The notes beneath the pieces are model-generated. The model searched no databases. It was not told where the DNA came from and saw only the letters and a program-made list of their open reading frames with translations. Source: Chryseobacterium gleum (GTDB taxonomy: Bacteria > Bacteroidota > Bacteroidia > Flavobacteriales_D > Sanyastnellaceae). Taken from it: DNA of 64,000 nt. Position numbers and translations under genes: made by a program. Positions 26,731 through 34,333 of this stretch are shown in pieces (within the stretch, counting starts at the first letter, position 1; the number at the start of each line of letters is the position of its first letter). The stretch is from the NCBI GenBank assembly GCA_945881835.1, contig CAMCVP010000001.1, forward strand, positions 1 through 64,000. Reading direction: 5' to 3'.

Positions 26731-28416
26731 TTAAAAACTTGCAGTGTACATTAATTCAAATCCGTTAGTGGCAGGAACTGCTCGGCAAACACCTCCGATA
26801 CAAAACACTCCCTCTCTTCTTTTTCCGTATCCAAGAGTTAAGCGCTGAGAGCCGTTGATATAACCAACTGTTCCAAACAAATAGTGAATGCGTTTTTCTT
26901 CTACAGAATTCCCATAGTTGTATTGATCAATTAATCCAATACTCCAATGAGGTGAATGAGAGAACTCTGCAACAACAGTGGCCCAATCTCCTTTGTCTTG
27001 ATCTGTTTGAAGTCCTTGCAGTTCAAGGTGAAGGTTGTCTTTTGGAGTGAATTTGTAGTTCATTTCGAGAACTTCAATATTCGCATAAACAATTCCTTTG
27101 AAATCATTCGTAACAGGAGTAACCAAAGTGTTGAATTCAAAATAATAGTATGTGAAACCTGTTGAGAATTTTTTACTTAGTTTTTTCTTCACTTCCAAAT
27201 TGAAATCTCTTACATATTTTGTTGGACCGAATTTGACTGAATTGATTTCATAGCCTTCGGTGTATGCTTCAATTCCAGTTAGGCGGGTTGTATCCAAACC
27301 ATTCGCAGCAGCGAAGTTGGCTGAAAGTTGAGTGCCATATTTTCCTCCAAGTTTTGTCCCTTTCTTGAAGGTGTAGAATACTTCGCCCATAAAACTAACC
27401 TCCCCGGTTAAAGGAGTTGCATATGGATACAAGGTGGCTGCCAAGTTGTAGGTGTGTTGTTTTGTAATTGAAGGCAAATAGTTGGTTGGCACATCGAATA
27501 ACTTCAAGTTACGGTCTGCACGGAAACTCATATTGTCTATGTATTTCACAGCTGCATTTACCCCAAGACCGCTACCGCTGTATGAGGCATTCAAAAAGAA
27601 CGCTTTTCCTTTTCTATACAAATAGGCGTTGTCGGCGCTTGGGTCATTAATCTTTTGGGCATATTCCGCTGATAAAGCAAGTGCATTTCTATTTAACTGC
27701 AGGCGAACGGCTGAATTAGAAACGTTGTTCGGCGTCAAGAAAATCAGAGAGTCCTGAAACCTTGTTTCCCCATTTTGATATCGGCTCACGAAACTAGTTC
27801 CAAGTGTCAACTGTGTTTCCTTTTCCGCTAGTGATTTGAAAATAGAATTCAAATTAAACTCGGCGTCGCTTCCACGAATAATACCATCTGCATTGGTAGA
27901 TCTGCTGTCGAAATCCAGGCGCTGGCGACCATATATTCCTTTGAGTGTAATTCCTTTTTTCGGAGTAATGATTAAACGAGCGCCGTCTAGCGCGTTGTCT
28001 ATTCCGAGGTTCGGTTCCCAATAAGTACGAAGGGTCAGTCCATTTCCAAATTGCTCATAAAAATTTCCAATGGTTACATTGAAAATGCTGTCTTGGTATT
28101 GTACGAATCTGTTTCCAATACCCGTTCCCTTGTAACGGTTTTGCGCACTGAAACCTTGAATGGCATTGTTATATGTTTCAAATCGCATTCCTGCACTAAA
28201 ACCACCTTGGGTGTACATTAGATTTCCAAAACCATTAATTGCTGTGGTTGCAGGCGGAACGGTGGCTCCAATAAGACTGTCTTCGCTATACTGCTGTGAA
28301 AGGAATTGGAAATTCCCGTGCAATTGTCCAGGTTTTTTAGGGTCGCCTTGCGCTTGAACACCAAAGGCGAAGGCAAGCAAGGCAGAAAATACAAGTAACT
28401 TTTTCATTCTGTTCAT
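26731..28416 (-). CDS. DUF6029-type exported protein, probable outer-membrane barrel
   Basis: A 561-residue protein with a signal peptide (ending GVQAQ) and many amphipathic strands, resembling Bacteroidota DUF6029 proteins. Recognisable segments are LHGNFQFLSQQYSED near the N-terminus and DGARLIITPKKGITLKGIYGRQ in the middle. A CIGGVCR loop with two cysteines lies near the end. Function unknown. A second ATG at 28407 would give MKKLLVFSALL, an equally good signal peptide. First gene of a four-gene operon with Omp28, PorT-like and GT2 genes; TATTTTCG (28431-28424, minus) is a possible -7 box. Confidence 0.75.
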   Translation of the reverse strand: MNRMKKLLVFSALLAFAFGVQAQGDPKKPGQLHGNFQFLSQQYSEDSLIGATVPPATTAINGFGNLMYTQGGFSAGMRFETYNNAIQGFSAQNRYKGTGIGNRFVQYQDSIFNVTIGNFYEQFGNGLTLRTYWEPNLGIDNALDGARLIITPKKGITLKGIYGRQRLDFDSRSTNADGIIRGSDAEFNLNSIFKSLAEKETQLTLGTSFVSRYQNGETRFQDSLIFLTPNNVSNSAVRLQLNRNALALSAEYAQKINDPSADNAYLYRKGKAFFLNASYSGSGLGVNAAVKYIDNMSFRADRNLKLFDVPTNYLPSITKQHTYNLAATLYPYATPLTGEVSFMGEVFYTFKKGTKLGGKYGTQLSANFAAANGLDTTRLTGIEAYTEGYEINSVKFGPTKYVRDFNLEVKKKLSKKFSTGFTYYYFEFNTLVTPVTNDFKGIVYANIEVLEMNYKFTPKDNLHLELQGLQTDQDKGDWATVVAEFSHSPHWSIGLIDQYNYGNSVEEKRIHYLFGTVGYINGSQRLTLGYGKRREGVFCIGGVCRAVPATNGFELMYTASF

Positions 28417-28445
28417 TGAGCGTCGAAAATACGGCGCATTCTGAA

Positions 28446-28468
28446 ATAAAAAAAGCCCTTTCGGGCTT
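28446..28468 (-). terminator. Terminator after tlpA-like gene
   Basis: The stem AAGCCC/GGGCTT (28453-28458 with 28463-28468) is followed on the minus strand by a T run. It separates the TlpA-like gene from the DUF6029 operon. Confidence 0.8.
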
Positions 28469-28488
28469 ATAAGTTGGAATGAAGAGAA

Positions 28489-28974
28489 TTACTTCTTCAA
28501 TTTTAAAAGTTGCTCGTGAACTTCAGCTTCGTCGCCTTCAGCATAGTTGTTATGCTGCCAAACGATTTTCCCAGTTCCGTCAACCAAAAAAGTGTGAGGA
28601 ACATTGTTCACGCCCAGCGCTTGCGCGAATTGCTTATTGCTGTCTAGCAATATTTCATATGGCCACATAACACTACTTACGTAAGGCGCAACACGCATTA
28701 CAGACCTTTGGTCGTCGATAGAAACGGCAATGATTTTCACACCGGTCTCTGCTTGCCACTCTTCATATAAATCGAGGTAATTGTTGAGTTCTTTTTTACA
28801 AGGGCTGCACCACGTTGCCCAAAAACAAATCAGCGTTGGTTTGCCGTCTTGTGCAAGTGTTGCTGTGTTAATCGTTTTTCCGTTTAGATCTTTTAGGTTG
28901 ATGCTAGGAAGGGTTTCTTGAGCAGATAATCCAAGGGAAATGGCCAAGAAGAAAATTGAAATTGAAAGGCGCAT
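28489..28974 (-). CDS. TlpA-like thiol-disulfide oxidoreductase
   Basis: A 161-residue exported thioredoxin-fold protein. Signal peptide residues 1-18, then the redox site WCSPC (C56, C59) in ICFWATWCSPCKKE. VPHTFLVDGTGKIV carries the cis-Pro loop. The length is typical of TlpA/ResA proteins that reduce apo-cytochromes or other exported thiols. It has a terminator on both sides, so it is probably monocistronic. Confidence 0.9.
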   Translation of the reverse strand: MRLSISIFFLAISLGLSAQETLPSINLKDLNGKTINTATLAQDGKPTLICFWATWCSPCKKELNNYLDLYEEWQAETGVKIIAVSIDDQRSVMRVAPYVSSVMWPYEILLDSNKQFAQALGVNNVPHTFLVDGTGKIVWQHNNYAEGDEAEVHEQLLKLKK

Positions 28975-29018
28975 AAATATTTTTTTTAAAAGTAAAAAAC
29001 TTTAGCCAATGACTGTAC

Positions 29019-29050
29019 CAAAAAAAAGAGCCGACGCATCGTCGGCTCTT
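29019..29050 (-). terminator. Terminator after the T9SS thioredoxin-domain gene
   Basis: A perfect 10-bp stem (29026-29035 with 29041-29050) has a 5-base loop and is followed on the minus strand by about seven Ts. It ends transcription 20 bases past the stop codon. Confidence 0.85.
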
Positions 29051-29069
29051 CTTCCTTGAAAAATCAAGA

Positions 29070-30587
29070 TTATTTTACAGAAACACGAACAGTGTTAACA
29101 GTTCCGTTGATTGTTACATTCAACATGTAAACACCAGCAGAAAGGTTAGAAACATCTAAACGTGAAGTGTAGTTTCCAGCAGCTTGGCTACCTACGTATT
29201 CAGTCATTACGCGCTCACCAAGAACGTTGATAACGTCAACAGTAACAACGCTGTTGTTTGTTAAACCGTAAGCAACATTGATGAAATCGTTTGCAGGGTT
29301 AGGGTAAACACTAACACCAGCTGAAAGACTAACTTCTTCGATACCTACTACAGTGTTTACGTTAGAAGGAGCAGCAGCTTCAGCGAAGTTGTATGTTCCA
29401 TCATAGTTCCACAATGTAGAGAAAGTAGCACCAGCATCGTTTACTGTTGTAACGAACATGTGTCCGTTTACAGCAGCACCCCATTGCATGTCATAGAAAC
29501 CATCACCATAAGCATCAGTTGCAGTGAAAGTGTAACATCCAGTTGATGGAAGGTATACGTTTTCAATTTTAGTAGAGTTGTCAGCAGGAAGTGGAGCTGC
29601 GCTGTAATCACGAGAAGCAACTACGTTTCCAGCATCATCAGTGATAGACCAAGAAGACTCTTCTGGGTAACGGTCGAATAAGATATCAATCTTAACGTGA
29701 GTTGTACCGTTATCAGCAAAGGCGATAGCAGCAGTAGTTGCGTTGTTAGCAGTGTTGTCATCAGCAGAAGTGATAGACACGTTCAAGTTAGTAGCACCAG
29801 TGATAGCAACTGAACCAACGTTTACAGTTTCAACTGCGTATGTAGCAAGGTTACCAGTCCAGTTAAAAGTAACAGGAGCAGTACCACCAGTTACAGTGAT
29901 TGTGCAAGCAGTTAATGGAGCAGTACCGTTGTTTTGAATAGTAACAGCAACGTCTACGTTTCCACAAGTAGCTAAATCACCATCGTAGCTTAACACAGAA
30001 GGATCATTAGATTGGAAAGCTGGAGGAGGACACTCTTGAAGAGTAGCGTACAAACCTGCAGCATCTAATTGTCCTACTTCAGTAACGATACGGTTAGGGC
30101 AAATGCGGTAGATTGTTGGGTAGTAAGCAATACCGTAATCGTTGTTGATTGAGTTTGCTGAAGCCGTTGCTGGGTTAGCCATTGGAAACTCGATAGCAGT
30201 TCCAGCTGGGTTCAACCAGTTACCTTGTGTGCTAGCACCAGTACCAGCCATGTCAGCATCAGTAGTAGTACCATCACCGTCAATCCAAATAACCATTACT
30301 TCGTCAGTAGTAGAAGCAGAAACTCCAGGAGCACCAGCAGGACCGTGGTTGATATACAACTCGTCCAATGCACCAGAAAGGTGGAAGTTCCAACATGGTC
30401 CGCACCATGTTGCAGATACGTCAAGGTATACAGTGTATCCTTGATCTAAATAGTTGTACAAGTTGTGCGAAACACCGAATTGGTCAGTGATTGTGAAATC
30501 TTGACCAAAAGATCCAGCAGGCAACTGAGCGAAAGACATTGTTGACGACATTACGGCAACAACCATCAATAGTAGAGCTTTTTTCAT
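29070..30587 (-). CDS. Secreted thioredoxin-domain protein with T9SS type A sorting domain
   Basis: A 505-residue protein. It has a signal peptide (residues 1-20), a thioredoxin-like domain with VSATWCGPCWNF (C62, C65) and about 200 residues of beta-sandwich repeats rich in Ala, Thr and Val (for example TVNVGSVAITGATNLNVSITSADDNT split by short loops). The C-terminal T9SS type A domain has VYPNPANDFINVAY and LSAGVYMLNVTING, ending VRVSVK. Thioredoxin fused to a T9SS signal implies a redox-active cargo at the cell surface. Start at 30587 rather than an earlier in-frame codon because the signal peptide begins there. Flanked by its own terminator. Confidence 0.9.
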   Translation of the reverse strand: MKKALLLMVVAVMSSTMSFAQLPAGSFGQDFTITDQFGVSHNLYNYLDQGYTVYLDVSATWCGPCWNFHLSGALDELYINHGPAGAPGVSASTTDEVMVIWIDGDGTTTDADMAGTGASTQGNWLNPAGTAIEFPMANPATASANSINNDYGIAYYPTIYRICPNRIVTEVGQLDAAGLYATLQECPPPAFQSNDPSVLSYDGDLATCGNVDVAVTIQNNGTAPLTACTITVTGGTAPVTFNWTGNLATYAVETVNVGSVAITGATNLNVSITSADDNTANNATTAAIAFADNGTTHVKIDILFDRYPEESSWSITDDAGNVVASRDYSAAPLPADNSTKIENVYLPSTGCYTFTATDAYGDGFYDMQWGAAVNGHMFVTTVNDAGATFSTLWNYDGTYNFAEAAAPSNVNTVVGIEEVSLSAGVSVYPNPANDFINVAYGLTNNSVVTVDVINVLGERVMTEYVGSQAAGNYTSRLDVSNLSAGVYMLNVTINGTVNTVRVSVK

Positions 30588-30669
30588 TTGATAAATTATT
30601 AATAGGTTTACTTTAGGGCAACGAATATAAAGAAATATTTCGCCCAAATACTTTTTATATCTTTGGACA
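30588..30669. promoter_or_regulatory. Divergent promoter region between two T9SS cargo genes
   Basis: On the plus strand TATCTTTG (30658-30665) is an exact TAnnTTTG box only 4 bases before the ATG at 30670, which implies an almost leaderless mRNA. On the minus strand TATATTCG (30629-30622) is a one-mismatch box 34 bases before the ATG at 30587. Nothing else is seen in the interval. Confidence 0.5.
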
Positions 30670-31383
30670 ATGAAAAAAAATCTTCTCTTTTTTGGATTGG
30701 CCCTTTCTTATCTAGGGATGTCTGCACAAAGTATGGAATTGGTTAACCCTGTGGTACAAGTAAATGCCACAGCGGCAACCTTAACAGGAGCCGGTGAAAT
30801 GGTTGCTGAATGGCCAGTAACGAATATATCAGATGCGAGTATTTCTGTGAAATGCAATCGAAGCGTTATTTCTGAAATTGCAGGGTCTTCGAATTATTTC
30901 TGTTGGGGCGTTTGCTACGGTGAAACAACCAACGTTTCGCTCTTAGCTCAGACAATTTTAGCAAGTGATACGAATCATACGTTTTATGCGCACTACAAAC
31001 CACTAGGAAATTCAGGGGAAACGCTAATCAAATATTGTTTCTTCAACACAGCCAATCCTGCTGATCAAGCTTGTCAGACTGTTAGTTTTTGCTACGAGTC
31101 TTCATGTCCTATGGGTGTTGATGAAGAGGCAGTTCCAAAACTTGAACTTGTTGGAAGCAACCCTCTAAAAGGTCTAAGTTTCATGAATTATAAATTACCA
31201 ACAGGAGAGAAAGAAGGACAGTTAGTCATTACGAATCTTCAAGGCGAATTAGTTAAAAAAGTTGTAGTGAAAGGAAATTCAGGCAGCATCCTTTTGAATG
31301 CACAAGATTATGCCGCAGGAGTGTATCAGTTTACATTATTGACTGCAAAAGGAAAGGAAACGATTCGATTAGTAGTTGAATAA
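30670..31383 (+). CDS. Small secreted protein with T9SS type A sorting domain
   Basis: A 237-residue exported protein. It has a signal peptide (residues 1-19, ending MSAQ), a beta-sandwich domain of about 130 residues with several cysteines (FCWGVCYGE, YCFFNTANPADQACQ) and a T9SS C-terminal domain. The domain (LELVGSNPLKG, GQLVITNLQGELVKKV, YAAGVYQFTLLTAKGKETIRLVVE in two blocks) has SNPLKG in place of the usual YPNP. No catalytic motif is visible. A strong terminator follows at 31408. Confidence 0.82.
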   Translation: MKKNLLFFGLALSYLGMSAQSMELVNPVVQVNATAATLTGAGEMVAEWPVTNISDASISVKCNRSVISEIAGSSNYFCWGVCYGETTNVSLLAQTILASDTNHTFYAHYKPLGNSGETLIKYCFFNTANPADQACQTVSFCYESSCPMGVDEEAVPKLELVGSNPLKGLSFMNYKLPTGEKEGQLVITNLQGELVKKVVVKGNSGSILLNAQDYAAGVYQFTLLTAKGKETIRLVVE

Positions 31384-31407
31384 TTCAGTAAAGAATTCAT
31401 ACTAGAG

Positions 31408-31436
31408 CAACCTCGAATTCGAGGTTGTTTTATTTT
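31408..31436 (+). terminator. Terminator after the small T9SS cargo gene
   Basis: The perfect inverted repeat CAACCTCG-AATT-CGAGGTTG (31408-31427) is followed by TTTTATTTTT. The T tract overlaps the -7 box of maeB. Confidence 0.85.
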
Positions 31437-31438
31437 TG
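31431..31438 (+). promoter_or_regulatory. -7 promoter box of maeB embedded in a terminator tail
   Basis: TATTTTTG is an exact TAnnTTTG match 18 bases before the maeB ATG. It is made of the T tract of the preceding terminator. No TTG is found at the expected upstream distance because that region is the terminator stem. Confidence 0.4.
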
Positions 31439-31456
31439 CAAACCGAAAGAACGAAC

Positions 31457-33736
31457 ATGAAGCAAATAAAGAGGAAAGAGGCGCTCGATTACCACGAGTT
31501 AGGTAGGAAAGGAAAGTTAGAAATAGTTCCGACTAAACCATACAGCACGCAAAGAGATTTGGCATTGGCCTATTCTCCAGGTGTTGCAGAGCCGGTAAAG
31601 GCGATTGCTGAAAACATTGACGACGTTTACAAGTATACAGGGAAGGGAAATTTAGTTGCTGTTATTTCAAACGGTACAGCCATTCTTGGTCTTGGTAATT
31701 TAGGACCAGAAGCCAGCAAACCCGTGATGGAAGGAAAGGGGATGCTCTTCAAAATTTTTGCAGATATCGATTCTATTGATATTGAAATGAAGGCGACTGA
31801 AGTTGATGATTTCGTGAACACGGTTATCAATATTAGCCCAACGTTTGGAGGAATAAACCTCGAAGACATTAAGGCTCCTGAGGCATTTGAAATTGAAGAG
31901 AGGTTGAAAGAAGCGTTGGACATTCCAATCATGCACGATGATCAGCACGGTACAGCAATCATCTCAAGCGCGGCTTTATTAAATGCACTTGAAATTGCTG
32001 GCAAGAGTATCAGTGCTATTAAAATAGTGGTGAGCGGTGCAGGAGCAGCAGCGCTAAGTTGCCTGAACACCATGATTGGCCTTGGATTGAATCCAGCAAA
32101 CATTCGAATGTTCGATTCAAAGGGACTCATTAATACGTCAAGAGAAGATATAGATCACCGCAAGAAGAGATTTGCAGTGGATTCGAACGAAGGCTCGCTT
32201 GCTGAAGCATTGATTAACGCCGATGTGTTTTTAGGATTGTCACAAGGAAATATCGTTTCTCAAGAAATGATTCGATCAATGGCAGACACCCCAATTGTTT
32301 TTGCTTTAGCTAACCCAGATCCAGAGATTCCATACGAAGAAGCAATGGCTGCTCGTCCAGATGTTATAATGGCAACAGGAAGAAGTGACAATCCAAATCA
32401 GGTAAACAATGTTCTAGGTTTTCCATTCATTTTTAGAGGTGCTTTAGATGTTCGCGCAACGAAGATCAACGACGCCATGAAACTTGCTGCCGTTAAGGCA
32501 TTGGCAGATTTAGCCAAGTCTACTGTTCCGGAGGAAGTTATGGAGGCGTATCATATCACAAGCCTGTCTTTTGGAAAGGACTACATCATTCCAAAACCAA
32601 ATGACCCACGTTTGTTAGTTGCTGTTTCTACTGCCGTTGCAAAAGCTGCAATTGAAAGTGGAGTGGCAAAGAATCCAATCACCGATTGGGACGCCTACGC
32701 AAGTGAACTTCTCGGTCGAATGGGACGCGACAACGCTCTCACCAGAGGTATTTCCGAAAGAGCAAGAAAAGACAAGAAACGAGTTGTATTCGCTGAAGGA
32801 GACAATCCGAAAATCCTCAAAGCGGCAGAGCAAGCCAAGGACGATGGAATTGCCATTCCAATTTTATTGGGGCAGGAAGAGAAAATTCGTGAACTTATTC
32901 ACGAGTACGATTTAGATCTAGCTGATGTTGAAATAATAGACCCACGCTTGGAATCACACAGAGCTGAGCGTGAGAAATACGGAGAGTTTTTCTATCAAAA
33001 AAGAATGCGCAAAGGCATTACCAAAACCGAGGCTTCACGCATTATGCGCGAAAGAAACTATTTTGGTGCTATGATGGTTGAAACTGGTGCGGCAGATGCC
33101 ATGATTTCCGGAATGACTCGAAACTACGCTAAAGTTATTCGTCCAGGTTTGGAAACCATAGGAACTGCTAAAGATGTGAAAACTGTTTGCGGAATGTATA
33201 TCGTTCAAACTCCGAAAGGACCGATGTTTTTCGCAGACACAACCGTTAACAGAGACCCGACTGCAGAACAATTGGTAGATATCACCTTGTTGGTTGCAGA
33301 TGCGGTAACAAAAATGAAGATAGCTCCGCGAATGGCCATGCTGAGCTATTCGAATTTCGGCTCTTCACACGGTTCAGATCCGGAAAAGGTGGCAAAGGCT
33401 GTTGCACTTCTGCATCAGAACCATCCGCACTTAATCGTTGATGGTGAAATTCAAGCCAATTTTGCATTGAATCCTGAAATGAGAAAAGAGAATTTCCCAT
33501 TCTCTAAATTGGCCGATTCCAAAGTAAATACTTTGATATTCCCGAATCTTTCTTCTGGAAATATCAGTTATAAAATTCTTCAAGAAGTTGCCGGAATGGA
33601 AGTAATAGGTCCAATTTTATTGGGAATGAAACGCAGCTATCATATCTTGCAAATGGGTTGCTCTGTGCGCGAAATCGTGAACATGGTTCGTGTTGCAGTG
33701 GTTGACGCACAGGCTAAAGGTACCTTAAACAGATAA
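31457..33736 (+). CDS. maeB: NADP-dependent malic enzyme with phosphotransacetylase-like C-terminal domain
   Basis: A 759-residue bifunctional-type malic enzyme that decarboxylates malate to pyruvate with NADP. The N-terminal malic domain (about 1-420) shows YSPGVAEPVK, MHDDQHGTAI (metal site) and VVSGAGAAALSCLN (nucleotide site). The C-terminal half (about 430-759) is a PTA_PTB domain (VVFAEGDNPKILKAAEQA, MLSYSNFGSSHG), which in MaeB relatives is regulatory and binds acetyl-CoA. The ATG at 31457 is preferred over a TTG at 31436. It is followed after one base by ruvA. Confidence 0.96.
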   Translation: MKQIKRKEALDYHELGRKGKLEIVPTKPYSTQRDLALAYSPGVAEPVKAIAENIDDVYKYTGKGNLVAVISNGTAILGLGNLGPEASKPVMEGKGMLFKIFADIDSIDIEMKATEVDDFVNTVINISPTFGGINLEDIKAPEAFEIEERLKEALDIPIMHDDQHGTAIISSAALLNALEIAGKSISAIKIVVSGAGAAALSCLNTMIGLGLNPANIRMFDSKGLINTSREDIDHRKKRFAVDSNEGSLAEALINADVFLGLSQGNIVSQEMIRSMADTPIVFALANPDPEIPYEEAMAARPDVIMATGRSDNPNQVNNVLGFPFIFRGALDVRATKINDAMKLAAVKALADLAKSTVPEEVMEAYHITSLSFGKDYIIPKPNDPRLLVAVSTAVAKAAIESGVAKNPITDWDAYASELLGRMGRDNALTRGISERARKDKKRVVFAEGDNPKILKAAEQAKDDGIAIPILLGQEEKIRELIHEYDLDLADVEIIDPRLESHRAEREKYGEFFYQKRMRKGITKTEASRIMRERNYFGAMMVETGAADAMISGMTRNYAKVIRPGLETIGTAKDVKTVCGMYIVQTPKGPMFFADTTVNRDPTAEQLVDITLLVADAVTKMKIAPRMAMLSYSNFGSSHGSDPEKVAKAVALLHQNHPHLIVDGEIQANFALNPEMRKENFPFSKLADSKVNTLIFPNLSSGNISYKILQEVAGMEVIGPILLGMKRSYHILQMGCSVREIVNMVRVAVVDAQAKGTLNR

Positions 33737-33737
33737 T

Positions 33738-34328
33738 ATGCTCTACTCAATAACAGGACATCTCATTGAAAAATCACCGGTGCATGCCGTTATCGATTGC
33801 AACGGAGTGGGTTATTTTTTAAATATCAGCCTAGCCACCTACTCAGCTCTTCCAAATAACGGAGCGGTTATGCTTTACACGCATCTGCACGTTAACGGAA
33901 ACGACTTTTCATTGGTTCTGTATGGGTTTTATTCCGATCAAGAAAAAGAATTGTTCAAGAAATTGACAAGTGTAAGTGGTGTAGGTCCGAATACGGCTCG
34001 AATGGTGCTTTCGAGTTTGAATGTGAACGAGTTGATTCAGGTTATCGCTAGCAAAGATTTGCCATCACTGAAACGTATCAAAGGAATTGGTGAAAAGACT
34101 GCGGAGCGCATTTTAGTAGATCTTCACAACAAAGTTGGAAAGATAGATGGGGCCATGGTAGAAAAAATTGGCGGTGTACACAATACCATTCGTCAAGATG
34201 CGTTAGTGGCACTGTCCCAATTGGGCCTAGACAAAACCAAAACTGAAAAAATGTTGGATAAGATTTTAATGACGAATGGTGAATTGCCATTGGAAGATCT
34301 TATTAAACAAGTGCTGAAACAGATATAA
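33738..34328 (+). CDS. ruvA: Holliday junction DNA helicase subunit RuvA
   Basis: A 196-residue DNA-binding protein that holds four-way junctions for the RuvB motor. It has the N-terminal OB fold (MLYSITGHLIEKSP), two helix-hairpin-helix motifs (VSGVGPNTARMVLSS and IKGIGEKTAERILVDL) and a C-terminal three-helix domain (QDALVALSQLGLDKTKTEKML) that contacts RuvB. All parts are present at normal length. It lies in a maeB-ruvA-sprA operon with gaps of 1 and 5 bases. Confidence 0.96.
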   Translation: MLYSITGHLIEKSPVHAVIDCNGVGYFLNISLATYSALPNNGAVMLYTHLHVNGNDFSLVLYGFYSDQEKELFKKLTSVSGVGPNTARMVLSSLNVNELIQVIASKDLPSLKRIKGIGEKTAERILVDLHNKVGKIDGAMVEKIGGVHNTIRQDALVALSQLGLDKTKTEKMLDKILMTNGELPLEDLIKQVLKQI

Positions 34329-34333
34329 TAACC

